Positions 56,322 through 64,000 of a stretch of 64,000 nucleotides of DNA are shown here, piece by piece (the stretch's first letter is position 1; the number at the start of each line of letters is the position of its first letter). The translations under genes and the position numbers were made by a program. The notes beneath the pieces are model-generated. The model ran no database searches. It was not told the DNA's origin and saw nothing but the letters and a program-made list of their open reading frames with translations. The stretch is from Peptostreptococcus sp. D1 (GTDB taxonomy: Bacteria; Bacillota; Clostridia; Peptostreptococcales; Peptostreptococcaceae), in NCBI RefSeq assembly GCF_900112955.1, contig NZ_FONP01000001.1, forward strand, positions 248,001 to 312,000. Direction: 5' to 3'.

Positions 56322-58583
56322 TTGAATATAGACAATATACCACAAGAGTTAAAAGAAAAAAATATATGGTGTGTGAATGTAGACAAAGTACCATATAGAC
56401 CTGTATTAATGTACAACAAGCTAAAAAAAGCAAAAGCTAATAAACCTGATACATGGGGTAAATTGGAAGAAGCTTTACAGTTGGTTGGAAATACATACAT
56501 AGAAAATGAACGTAATAAGGATACAGGAAAATGGGATATTCAAACAAATCGTACTATATCAGGGTTAAGCATGATGATAACAGAGCCTTATACGTTTATA
56601 GACCTAGACCATGTTATTAACGATAAAGGAAATTTATTGCCTAGTGCTGAGGAGATAATAAAGCAATGTAATAGCTATACAGAGGTATCGGTTAGTGGAA
56701 CAGGCATACACATTATATTAAGTGGTGTTTATGACCTTAAATTAAATGAAACAGGAAAGCATAAAGGTATTTCGTTAGCTATAGAAAATTGGGAACAAAC
56801 AGAGGATATAAAACCTAATATAGAAATATATCAGTCGAAGAGGTCTGTTGTGTTTACTACTAACGTCTATAATGGTATGAACGCTCTAAATGACGATATA
56901 GAGCCGTTAAAGTGGTTTGAGGGTAAATACCTAACCAAAGCAAATAATCCACTCAAAAACGATAATATAGAGCCTATAGAGTTTATCGCATATACGGAGT
57001 TTAACGCAGAGGTAGAGGCAGAAGCAGGACGTATACTATACAAATTAAAAAATAATAAAAAGTTTATGGATATATTCAACGGTGATATATCAAGTTACGA
57101 CAGTGGTAGCGAGGCTGATATGGTTATGTGTGGTACTGTGGCACGATATACAGATGATACAAGAGTAATCGACTGTATATATAGGCGTTCACAAATGTAT
57201 ATATCAGGAGATAGACATAAAAAATGGGACAGACCCGACTATAAAGAGAGAACCATTAAAAAAGCCTTAGAAAATAAAACTAAATTAAAACGTAATGAAA
57301 AGGGCGTACCTCTTCATACAAAAGAAAATACTGAAGCTATATTAAATATATTAGGTTATGATGTTGGCTATGACGTTTTACTGAATGATGTATGTATTAC
57401 TAATATTAACCAAAAGCACGATATAGGATACTACATAAATAAAATATATTCATATTGCCGTAGTATTGGTTTTAACATAAAGAAAAATGACCTTGAAGAG
57501 TATATATATTGGTTAGCAAGAGAACGCCCCTATAACCGATTTAGAGAATATTTATTAACCTGTGAGAGTAGTAAAAGTCCCTCAGAAGAGTTTAAAAAGC
57601 TACTTAACACAATAGAATACGATATACCAATATCGGAAGTACAAGAGTATGAAGAGATAAAAACACTTTATGACAGTATGGTGTTAAAATTCTTAATTAG
57701 TATCGTGGCTATTAATATAGGTGATGATGATTTATTTAGAAAAGAAAGTCCAAATATTGAGGGGACATTAATATTAAAAGGACCTCAGGGAATAGGAAAA
57801 ACAACATGGTTTAGAAATCTAGTACCTAAAGGATTTTTTAAAGAGGGAGCCATATTAAATGACCATAAAGACACTAAAATAGAAACTTATAAATATATAT
57901 TGGTTGAGTTGGGAGAGCTTGAAACGACCACAAGGAAAGAGGCTACAGGATTTTTAAAGAATGAATTAACAAGAACATCAATTGAATATCGTGTACCTTA
58001 TGCGAAATCGTCAATTAAGTTTGCTAGACATACAATGTTTTGTGGAACTGTGAATGAAGATACGTTCTTAAAGGATAGTACAGGTAATAGGCGATTTTGG
58101 GTTATTCCTGTAAAATCAATAGACCTAGACACACAAATAAATATAAATGATTTATGGGCTGAAATAGTAACTACATTTAGGTTAGGTTGTATATGGTACT
58201 TAGATAGAGACGAGAAGCAATTACTAGAACAGTTAAATAAAAATTATGTTGATGTAAATTACATTGGTATGGTTTTAGAAAGTACCTTTGATTTTACTGA
58301 AACTGATAAAAATAAATGGTTGTATGCACGTACAGAAGCCGTAATTGACTTGATAAGGGATAGTTTAAGTAAAAATACTACCAAGAACATGATAATAACA
58401 CAATTAAAAATGTTAGGGTGTGAATACTCAGGTGTTAGACTTATGCGGTGGGATAGAAAAAAAACTAAACTATGGAAAATTCCACCGATAAAAAATGTAA
58501 TTAATCTACGTTGTTCAAGTGATATATACAAAAAATCAAACGGAGAATTTATAAAACTTTTCTCACACAATAATATTAAATAA
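56322..58583 (+). CDS. Primase-helicase of the element (PrimPol-like N-terminus, VapE-like helicase)
   Basis: A 753-residue replication protein. The N-terminal 200 residues resemble phage PrimPol/NrS-1-type primase domains, with acidic pair FIDLDHV and SVSGTGIHIIL. A middle region with WDRPDYKERTIKKALE precedes a VapE/D5-type SF3 helicase. Its Walker A is LKGPQGIGKTTWF (about residue 485), with LVELGELETT and a sensor region CGTVNEDTFLKDSTGNRRFWVIPV. It should melt and prime an element-borne origin. The start is TTG at 56322 after GGGGTGAG. CGT arginine codons are frequent, unlike in host genes. Confidence 0.85.
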   Translation: MNIDNIPQELKEKNIWCVNVDKVPYRPVLMYNKLKKAKANKPDTWGKLEEALQLVGNTYIENERNKDTGKWDIQTNRTISGLSMMITEPYTFIDLDHVINDKGNLLPSAEEIIKQCNSYTEVSVSGTGIHIILSGVYDLKLNETGKHKGISLAIENWEQTEDIKPNIEIYQSKRSVVFTTNVYNGMNALNDDIEPLKWFEGKYLTKANNPLKNDNIEPIEFIAYTEFNAEVEAEAGRILYKLKNNKKFMDIFNGDISSYDSGSEADMVMCGTVARYTDDTRVIDCIYRRSQMYISGDRHKKWDRPDYKERTIKKALENKTKLKRNEKGVPLHTKENTEAILNILGYDVGYDVLLNDVCITNINQKHDIGYYINKIYSYCRSIGFNIKKNDLEEYIYWLARERPYNRFREYLLTCESSKSPSEEFKKLLNTIEYDIPISEVQEYEEIKTLYDSMVLKFLISIVAINIGDDDLFRKESPNIEGTLILKGPQGIGKTTWFRNLVPKGFFKEGAILNDHKDTKIETYKYILVELGELETTTRKEATGFLKNELTRTSIEYRVPYAKSSIKFARHTMFCGTVNEDTFLKDSTGNRRFWVIPVKSIDLDTQININDLWAEIVTTFRLGCIWYLDRDEKQLLEQLNKNYVDVNYIGMVLESTFDFTETDKNKWLYARTEAVIDLIRDSLSKNTTKNMIITQLKMLGCEYSGVRLMRWDRKKTKLWKIPPIKNVINLRCSSDIYKKSNGEFIKLFSHNNIK

Positions 58584-58584
58584 T

Positions 58585-58836
58585 AGTGGGTACTTTGGGT
58601 ACTTTTTCAAAAAAACGAAAAGTACCCACTGAACACATTGAAATATCAATATTTATATCTATTTGGGTACTGGGTACTTATAAAATATGTAAACCCTATA
58701 TAGAATTATTAGTAGTATATATATGGGTGTATAGTATACTGTGCTAAAGTTTTTCAGGTACCCAAGTACCCACTTTAAAAGTATTGAAAATGCTATATTG
58801 TAGGGTTGATGTTGGTTACTTATACCAAAAGTAACC
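58585..58836. repeat. GGGTACTT repeat cluster, candidate replication origin
   Basis: GGGTACTT or its complement AAGTACCC occurs at 58588, 58597, 58620 (inverted), 58665 (partial), 58672 and 58764 (inverted), with GGTACCC at 58757. A variant GGTTACTT/AAGTAACC pair is at 58814 and 58829. The 310-base region follows the primase gene directly and has no ORF. Iteron-like clusters next to the initiator gene are typical of island and plasmid origins. Confidence 0.6.
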
Positions 58837-58893
58837 ACGAATAAGACATATATTTCTAATAAAAAAAATAGAAAAAAGGAGAATTTATAAAAA

Positions 58894-59292
58894 ATGAGTT
58901 TAAGAGAAAACATACATTTAATACACATTAAAGAGCCACAATATTACGAACGTACAAATTTTATCGTATGTGGACATAAATTAAATTATGCACTAACTAA
59001 TACATTTAGTTTAAATGGATATATTACCACGTGCGATAATAAAATATCATATTTAATAGGAGTAAAAGAATATACACCTATCGCAGAGAGGTGCTCAAAT
59101 TCATTTTTCAAATTCATAGTAACACCACCTTCTTCAACACCATATCATATAAAACGTTTTTTTGTCAACCGTTATCGTTTGGTTATTTTTTATTCTCCTT
59201 ACTTCCTCTTAAAAAACTTCACAATTTTATCAAAAATAGAACCATTAATATTTAAATTTGAATCAAGTTTTTCCTCAAGCAATAGAACTTGA
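58894..59292 (+). CDS. Hypothetical protein with a doubtful 3' half
   Basis: A 132-codon ORF that starts MSLRENIHLIHIKEPQYYER after AAGGAG. The first 70 residues look like a normal protein (NYALTNTFSLNGYITTCDN). From about 59100 the frame becomes unlike it and overlaps the opposite-strand DUF536-type gene by 94 bases. The likely story is a gene cut by recombination and fused to unrelated sequence. I do not recognise the family. Confidence 0.45.
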   Translation: MSLRENIHLIHIKEPQYYERTNFIVCGHKLNYALTNTFSLNGYITTCDNKISYLIGVKEYTPIAERCSNSFFKFIVTPPSSTPYHIKRFFVNRYRLVIFYSPYFLLKNFTILSKIEPLIFKFESSFSSSNRT

Positions 59293-59639
59293 TTATTTTG
59301 AGAAATCTGTAATAATTTACTAATTTGCAAATCTTTTTCAATTAATTGAGATTTCAATATATCAATTTCATCTTTCAAAATAGAAATCGTTTCATCTTTA
59401 GATTGTAAAATAGTATCATCAATTAAATCATTTTTTGAATCTATTTTAATATTTTCAACTGTTAAATTGAAGTATTTACCAATACTTTCAATGTTATCTT
59501 TATGTGAAACATATGAACCTGTTTTTAAATCTTTAGTAAAAAGTAATTTAAAATCATTATCAGAATGTAACTTATAATATATCTTACCTTTTGCTATTCC
59601 TAACTTTTTACTAATTTCAAAAATTGAAAAATAATCCAT
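59199..59639 (-). CDS. DUF536-type plasmid replication-associated protein
   Basis: A 146-residue protein. A MerR/excisionase-like HTH at residues 1-30 is MDYFSIFEISKKLGIAKGKI. A long Gln/Leu/Lys coiled coil follows (SKDETISILKDEIDILKSQL, then EKDLQISKLLQISQNNQVLL), typical of DUF536. It is usual beside rep genes of small Gram-positive plasmids and is thought to bind DNA in replication or copy control. Here no Rep gene of that plasmid type is present. It is AT-richer than the primase module. Confidence 0.75.
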   Translation of the reverse strand: MDYFSIFEISKKLGIAKGKIYYKLHSDNDFKLLFTKDLKTGSYVSHKDNIESIGKYFNLTVENIKIDSKNDLIDDTILQSKDETISILKDEIDILKSQLIEKDLQISKLLQISQNNQVLLLEEKLDSNLNINGSIFDKIVKFFKRK

Positions 59640-59809
59640 AATTTTATACTCATTTTAAAATGTTAATTAAGTTATATACTTAAAAATAACTATATAACTT
59701 AATTATAGATATTTTAATTTTAAAATACAAGTATACATTTATAACAGTCAATATAATATACAATTAATATAATATCTAGAGAATTCAGAAAATATGTGTA
59801 ATTTTTATA

Positions 59810-59838
59810 TTGACATAATAATTATTTTTTGTTATTCT
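59810..59838 (+). promoter_or_regulatory. Near-consensus promoter of the secreted-protein operon
   Basis: TTGACA (59810-59815) and TATTCT (59833-59838) are exactly 17 bases apart. The start point would leave a leader of about 50 bases. Confidence 0.75.
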
Positions 59839-59893
59839 AAAATCAATAATATTATTAAATTATTAATAAAAAATTGTAAAAAAGTAGAAAAAA

Positions 59894-60328
59894 ATGAAAA
59901 AAATAATACCCTTAATATTGGCACTTATAATTGGATTTCAAACAATAATTGTATCTGAAGCGTTCTATAGCGATGGCAAACAATATGTAAATATGGAAAA
60001 AAATTATCTCATTGAAAATACAATAAATAAACATAATTTCAATGAAATACAGCCAAAATCTGCACCAAAATATATTTCAAAAAAAGCTATTAGATGGATT
60101 ATTAAAAACACAACAACAATTACTAATATTGTAGGAAAAAAATTTGGACGAAAAGCAACTGTAAAAGTTGGTAATGTAATATATAATATAAAACCAGCGT
60201 TAAGAGCACTTGAAAAACTTGATAAAATTACATACGGTAGATTAAATAGTGCCATATTAAAAGCCACAGGTTCAAAAACTATTACATATTGGATAATGAT
60301 AGCTATAGAAATAGTTGCACCTATTTAA
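59894..60328 (+). CDS. Secreted small cationic protein, function unknown
   Basis: A 144-residue protein. Its signal peptide is MKKIIPLILALIIGFQTIIV with likely cleavage after VSEA. A neutral-acidic stretch (about 30-55) is followed by a basic segment from SAPKYISKKAIRWIIK through VGKKFGRKATVKVGNVIYN. The C-terminus is hydrophobic (TYWIMIAIEIVAPI). It has no Cys and no catalytic motif. The layout, with export, a cationic middle and a membrane-active end, recalls bacteriocin- or toxin-like proteins, but no family was recognised. A strong promoter precedes it and a small cytosolic gene follows 20 bases downstream. Confidence 0.7.
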   Translation: MKKIIPLILALIIGFQTIIVSEAFYSDGKQYVNMEKNYLIENTINKHNFNEIQPKSAPKYISKKAIRWIIKNTTTITNIVGKKFGRKATVKVGNVIYNIKPALRALEKLDKITYGRLNSAILKATGSKTITYWIMIAIEIVAPI

Positions 60329-60348
60329 TTTAGAAATGGAGTAATATC

Positions 60349-60747
60349 ATGGATTTAAATAATAATGATACAGAAAAATTAAATTCTGATTTAGAGTTAA
60401 GTTGTATAATAAATCTATTATTAGAAATAATTAAAAATAATCATGAAGATATGATTTATGATATAAATTTTATTTTCTTGGACAAAGCATTGGATATTAA
60501 AACACATAAAAAAATTTTTGTTGAACTATTGGGAGGATATCAAAAAGAATTTATATCAAAAGGTACAATACCTAATATAGAAGATATTCATGAAAAACTA
60601 ATAAAAATAATTTCAATTAATGACTCTTATTTAGAAGGAATATCCTATCTAAATAAAAATAAATATAATTTAGATTTTACTAGAAAATTTCTAAAAAGAA
60701 TTAGAGAAAAAAATGAAGAATTCACATTTTTGACTAAAATTAAATAA
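60349..60747 (+). CDS. Small acidic cytosolic partner of the secreted protein
   Basis: A 132-residue helical, acidic protein without signal peptide or membrane segment (MDLNNNDTEKLNSDLELSC, then HEDMIYDINFIFLDKALDIK). GGAG lies eight bases before the ATG. It is co-transcribed with the secreted cationic protein and the pair ends in a terminator. In size and position it fits an immunity protein, but this is inference, and no family was recognised. Confidence 0.65.
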   Translation: MDLNNNDTEKLNSDLELSCIINLLLEIIKNNHEDMIYDINFIFLDKALDIKTHKKIFVELLGGYQKEFISKGTIPNIEDIHEKLIKIISINDSYLEGISYLNKNKYNLDFTRKFLKRIREKNEEFTFLTKIK

Positions 60748-60756
60748 AATTTAAAA

Positions 60757-60797
60757 TTAAAAATATCATCGGGAAATTACTCGGTGATATTTTTAAT
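60757..60797 (+). terminator. Terminator of the secreted-protein/partner operon
   Basis: AAAAATATCA with TCG pairs with CGG and TGATATTTTT. The T run continues on the plus strand. Confidence 0.8.
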
Positions 60798-60955
60798 GGA
60801 TATTATAGCTAATATAATAAGTTACTTTTACAAATAATTAGACAATAACAAAAAACTACGATATTAAACTTCAATAAAGTTTAATCCTATACAAACACAC
60901 ATTATTCATATCTATTTTTCATAATATATATTATAAATTTTTAAAGAATAAAATA

Positions 60956-61320
60956 TTATTCTTTAAAAAGCTCTATAAAATCTTTTTTTGATAACACAAA
61001 ATAACTCACTCCTAATGGAACTAAATCTTTGAATTTTTCGTATTCAGGACCTGCAATTAATCTAGTATAATTAACTTTATGTACAGCTTTTTCTTTCATC
61101 TTTTCCATAATAGAAAATAAAACATCATCAGAATAAAGCTGTTTTTCATATACAACTTTTTCCAAATTAACTGACTTAAAAAAGCTTTTTTCTTGTAATT
61201 ATCATTACTGACTTCACCAGTCTGTAAATCGATATTTGCAAGCTCATATTGCTTAGCAAAATACTTGGAAATATATAACGCAAAGATAACATAATATGGA
61301 TATTTAAAGCACCCTATAAC
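60956..61320 (-). pseudogene. Frameshifted hypothetical gene
   Basis: Reading leftward, one frame gives CFKYPYYVIFALYISKYF and QYELANIDLQTGEVSNDNY. After a run of As near 61184-61194 the sense continues in another frame as NLEKVVYEKQLYSDDVLFS through VNYTRLIAGPEYEKFKDL to the stop at 60956. Adding one A would join them into a single protein of about 115 residues. No start codon with a ribosome binding site is visible upstream, so the 5' end may also be lost. Family not recognised. A plus-strand hairpin with a T run lies at about 61306-61335. Confidence 0.5.
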
Positions 61321-61477
61321 GGGGTGTCTTTTTTATGTAATACTTCATTATCTGAGTCCCTAAAAAGGTAAGAAAAGGAAACATATATACCCGTGTTAAA
61401 CCCAACAAAACCTAACTTATTAATTATGTAATGTTGGAAAATGTTGGCATGTATGATTTATATAGATTTTATTAGCT

Positions 61478-61515
61478 GTGCAATACCGTACAATAACTGT
61501 GCAATAACTGGAACA
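61478..61515. repeat. Integrase arm-type repeat, right
   Basis: GTGCAATACCGTACAATAACT is followed by GTGCAATAACTGGAACA. It matches the array at 54777-54802. Confidence 0.55.
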
Positions 61516-61621
61516 TAAAAGCATAATAAAATATGGTAAAATATAGGTTATATAAATACAAAATGCTGTATTTTCAACGCTTATAAATATTATAAAATTA
61601 AACAAAAAATAGCATATACAA

Positions 61622-61639
61622 TCCCCTCATCTCCACCAA
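61622..61639 (+). repeat. attR core (direct repeat 2)
   Basis: Identical to 54683-54700. It is the displaced original 3' end of ssrA. Confidence 0.85.
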
Positions 61640-61666
61640 ATGAATTTAAAAATATGGTGAATATAT

Positions 61667-61708
61667 TGGAAATGCTGGATTTTACGATGTGGTATTTCTT
61701 TTTTTATT
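61667..61708 (+). terminator. Original ssrA terminator, displaced
   Basis: GGAAAT-GC pairs loosely with GTATTTC, and eight Ts follow. It is related to the hairpin at 54726-54768 at the same distance from the att core. Confidence 0.6.
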
Positions 61709-61736
61709 ACCAAAATAACAGAACTGTATGGATTCA

Positions 61737-61774
61737 CAAAAAAAGAGACTTTATATAAGCCTCTATTTTTTATG
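61737..61774. terminator. Terminator-like hairpin
   Basis: AAAAAGAGACTT and AAGCCTCTATTTTTT pair with mismatches, and T runs lie on both strands. It is a possible second terminator of the original ssrA locus. Confidence 0.5.
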
Positions 61775-61866
61775 CAACAAGGCAAAGAGCCTGTATTCAA
61801 CATGACTCATCCATCCTAGCTTCTATTTAATTCTCTTTTCATTGTAATATACAATTTATTTTTCAA

Positions 61867-62062
61867 TTTATAAATAGCTACTCAGTTTAATATCATCCTC
61901 TTATTTGTAATACCATATTTTCTTGCTAAACAGCATGGACTTTTATTTCCTGATAAGTATTCAGACACTATTTTTTTCTTAATTTCAAAAGAATATTTTT
62001 CCATGAAAAAACCGACCTCCCAATCGTTAGATTTTGGGGTCTAACTTTTGGTGATCGGTACA
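61867..62062 (-). mobile_element. Second IS3-family remnant
   Basis: The end starts TGTACCGATCACC at 62062 and continues AAAAGTTAGAC. OrfA starts at 62004 (MEKYSFEIKKKIVSEYLSGN) and follows the first copy at 31506-31918 closely. A TGG to TGA change stops it after 40 codons, and similarity ends a few codons later (about 61867). Nothing else of the IS remains. It lies just outside attR. Confidence 0.8.
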
Positions 62063-62156
62063 TTTTACCATAGAAGGACTTATTTTTATTTACAAAGCTT
62101 TTGCATACTCTCTAAATATATATATATAATTAATAAACCTTGCGTTCATGTGTTTT

Positions 62157-63077
62157 TTATAATAACCCTTTTTTTATTTTTTCAATGGCCCTTTTCTTAA
62201 TTTTTCCAACAGCTGGAACGGAGATGTTTAATTCCTCCGACAAATCCTTTTGCGTTCTGTCTTCAATATAAATGCCTTTAATAATATCGTACTCCTTCTT
62301 TGAAAGCTTCTTCATTTCCTGGATAATCGAAATATATTCATAATAATCATCCATTTTTTCAAGATAATCCCTATAAGTTTTCATGTTGTATTTTTCATAG
62401 GCTGAAACATCACACTCAATGGAACCATCAATATTTATAGTACAAATATTACTTCTACTTTTTACCGCATTTATACTAGATTCAATCTTTTTCGCATCAA
62501 TATGAATTTCTCTTGATATTTTCTCAATATCGTCTTTAGTAATATAATCTCCTATTAAACTAATTTTATCGCTACATTTTTTATATATCGATCCAGCTTC
62601 TCTAGATATTGAAATTAGACCATATTGCCTATACATATTTCTGATACTAAACTTTACATTATTTGTTAAATATGTATTGACTTTTACATTTGCTCTAAAA
62701 TCATATTTTTTAATCGTATCTAAAACTCCAATAATACCAGTCTGAAATAAATCGTCATCATCTAAGCCTCTAGATTTAAAAGCGATAATATCAGAATCAC
62801 GACTAGTTAATATTCTTACGTAATCCATCTTGTCCAAAATAAAGTATTCCTTAGCAACATCATTACCATTCTGTGCCTCCCACAATAAAATTCGGTCTTT
62901 TCTGTCATTAATATCTTCTACAAGTATGTGCTCAAATTCTTTATTTTTATCCTTATTATAATTTTCATTACAATAACAAACAAAGTCATCAATTTCTTTT
63001 CTAAGATTGCCACTGCACATGCTATGTATTCCCTCCAACATATCATCAAAAAATACATAAGAAAAATCACATTGCAT
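62157..63077 (-). CDS. Sigma-70-family RNA polymerase sigma factor
   Basis: A 306-residue sigma factor. Residues 1-100 are not a recognised sigma region. Region 2 is at about 105-165 (DDDDLFQTGIIGVLDTIKKYDF, then VNTYLTNNVKFSIRNMYRQYG), and a region-3-like segment follows. Region 4 is at about 250-305 (LSKKEYDIIKGIYIEDRTQKDLSEELNIS). It resembles the SigF/SigB/SigG group more than ECF factors. No anti-sigma gene is adjacent. The ATG at 63077 has AAGG five bases upstream. Confidence 0.85.
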   Translation of the reverse strand: MQCDFSYVFFDDMLEGIHSMCSGNLRKEIDDFVCYCNENYNKDKNKEFEHILVEDINDRKDRILLWEAQNGNDVAKEYFILDKMDYVRILTSRDSDIIAFKSRGLDDDDLFQTGIIGVLDTIKKYDFRANVKVNTYLTNNVKFSIRNMYRQYGLISISREAGSIYKKCSDKISLIGDYITKDDIEKISREIHIDAKKIESSINAVKSRSNICTINIDGSIECDVSAYEKYNMKTYRDYLEKMDDYYEYISIIQEMKKLSKKEYDIIKGIYIEDRTQKDLSEELNISVPAVGKIKKRAIEKIKKGLL

Positions 63078-63437
63078 TCGACCTTGAAAAATGATAATTA
63101 AAAAATAATATTACAACACATAAATCATTATAAATACAGATTTTCACCTCCAATTAAGCCAATATTGTAAACATCATCAAACAAAAATCAATATCTTAAT
63201 CTCTCCAATCATATTATAGGCAGTAATAAAAAAAAATAAACTAAAAACTATAAAAAAATACTATTTTCTCTTTTTTTTATGTATATTTAAAGTTTTTATT
63301 CTTTTTTTACAAATAATATGAGATATCTTTACTAAAATATCTCATATGCTTTATTTTCATTTAATTATAACATTTTCATTTTTATTTGTTAATATATTTT
63401 ATAAAAAATTATTTTTTTAAACGTATTTTAAACGTAT
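63078..63437. other. AT-rich intergenic region
   Basis: These 360 bases are very AT-rich. ATATGAGATAT (63316-63326) and ATATCTCATAT (63338-63348) form a perfect hairpin. It lies 90 bases downstream of the P-type ATPase stop and probably terminates it. No gene seen. Confidence 0.45.
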
Positions 63438-64000
63438 TTACCTGTAATTCCTCTTTAGTACACGTAAAGAATTTAAAACCGCCAGTACAGCCACACCCAC
63501 ATCTGCGAATATAGCCAGCCACATATTTGCTAATCCAAACACACTCATAATTAGAACAATTATTTTTAATCCCATGGCTAAGAAAATATTTTGCCAAGAA
63601 ATTTTGCTGGTAAATTTCGCTATTCTTATAGCTATAGGCAGCTTTGAAATCTCGTCAGTCATAAACACAATATCCGATGCCTCAATCGCTGAATCCGATC
63701 CCATTCCACCCATGGATATTCCAACATCCGATCTAGCAATTACCGGTGCATCATTTATTCCATCGCCAATAAATGCTACGTTTCCTTTTCCAATATTCGA
63801 TTCAATAATCTGTTCCAATATATTAACCTTATCTACTGGAAGTAAATTTGCATGATATTCGTCAAAGCCTGCAATATGTGAAACTTCGCTAGCAACTCGT
63901 TCTGTATCTCCAGTTAGCATTATAACTCTCTCTATTCCAATTTTCTTCAATTCATCAATAGCTTCAAATATTCCAGCTTTTATTTCATCTGATATTTCTA
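63438..64000 (-). CDS. Heavy-metal P-type ATPase, C-terminal part (5' part beyond window)
   Basis: The frame is open to the window edge, about 187 codons. It holds the end of the ATP-binding and hinge region: MLTGDTERVASEVSHIAG, the hinge GDGINDAPVIARSDVGISMG, and the last two membrane helices (NIFLAMGLKIIVLIMSVFGL, WLAIFADVGVAVLAVLNSLR). The C-terminal helices match P1B-type pumps of the CadA/ZntA group, for zinc, cadmium or lead. The phosphorylation motif DKTG and the metal motif (CPC) lie outside the window, so the metal cannot be assigned. Confidence 0.92.
   Translation of the reverse strand, partial: EISDEIKAGIFEAIDELKKIGIERVIMLTGDTERVASEVSHIAGFDEYHANLLPVDKVNILEQIIESNIGKGNVAFIGDGINDAPVIARSDVGISMGGMGSDSAIEASDIVFMTDEISKLPIAIRIAKFTSKISWQNIFLAMGLKIIVLIMSVFGLANMWLAIFADVGVAVLAVLNSLRVLKRNYR

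Larger units (their letters stand above)
54683..61639. mobile_element. 6.9 kb integrative element inserted at the 3' end of ssrA
   Basis: An 18-base direct repeat (54683-54700 and 61622-61639) bounds the element. The left copy completes the tmRNA. Inside are a tyrosine integrase (truncated), a small unknown gene, a primase-helicase, a repeat cluster that may be an origin, a plasmid-type DUF536 gene and a two-gene cargo unit. No capsid, terminase, relaxase or conjugation gene is present, so it is satellite-like or a mobilisable island. The replication half uses CGT arginine codons and more CG-containing words than the host genes. Confidence 0.85.

Noticed and set aside
57000-58570. Leftward ORFs within the primase-helicase gene
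   Set aside because: They are shadows of a long gene with clear helicase motifs.
61420-61605. 61-residue leftward ORF near attR
   Set aside because: It covers the arm-type repeats, has low complexity and no start signal.
63409-63597. Small ORF at the end of the P-type ATPase
   Set aside because: It overlaps the ATPase C-terminus in another frame and has no ribosome binding site.

Overview
The window is a low-GC, gene-dense stretch from an anaerobic Firmicute, most likely of the class Clostridia or the Tissierellia (Peptostreptococcaceae or Peptoniphilaceae grade). Supporting signs are AGGAGG-type ribosome binding sites with many TTG starts, a SCIFF peptide gene, a stand-alone CWB2 cell-wall protein, formate-THF ligase with FolD and a cyclodeaminase-family protein, class Ib ribonucleotide reductase, a T-box leader and an L20 leader. 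No species is assigned.

Layout. 1-6.8 kb: 3'-truncated LTA-synthase-like gene, CWB2 protein, SCIFF (scfA), then yajC-tgt-queA-ruvB-ruvA-ruvC, all read leftward. 7-18.3 kb: XRE-cupin regulator, 3D-domain wall protein, YtxH and DUF948-like pair, TetR regulator, the infC-rpmI-rplT operon behind an L20 leader (infC probably starts at ATT), a metallo-beta-lactamase fold protein, DUF3841, SEC-C methionine aminopeptidase, an ECF S-component behind a palindromic operator pair, and a membrane-anchored MutS-like ATPase. 18.5-26.5 kb: an amino-acid ABC transporter under a T-box leader whose antiterminator/terminator unit is duplicated, a UvrD-like helicase, a CLC channel, and folD next to an fchA-like gene. 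26.7-32 kb: a type I-B Cascade operon (cas6-cas8-cas7-cas5) with no cas3, cas1, cas2, cas4 or CRISPR array, bordered by an IS3-family remnant and a truncated membrane-protein ORF. 32-54 kb: asparaginase, formate-THF ligase, DUF2975/HTH pair, flavodoxin/DUF3793 pair, aspartokinase, two large membrane-anchored wall enzymes (C39-like and L,D-transpeptidase), Rrf2/AEC pair, low-Mr phosphatase/dCTP deaminase, nrdE-nrdF, and a glycosyltransferase/GtrA cluster.

54.3-61.7 kb: tmRNA gene (tag ANEENLLAA) with a 6.9 kb element integrated at its 3' end. An 18-bp direct repeat bounds the element. It holds an N-terminally truncated tyrosine integrase, a primase-helicase, a GGGTACTT repeat cluster that may be its origin, a DUF536-type plasmid-like protein, and a cargo pair: a secreted cationic protein behind a near-consensus promoter and a small acidic cytosolic partner. 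A frameshifted gene and a second IS remnant follow. 62-64 kb: an unusual sigma-70-family factor and the C-terminal part of a metal P-type ATPase.

The best candidates for something not yet described are the secreted-protein/partner pair on the ssrA element, the orphan type I-B Cascade, the duplicated T-box decision module, and a FolD that lacks both cyclohydrolase signature residues beside an FchA-like protein that could supply that activity.
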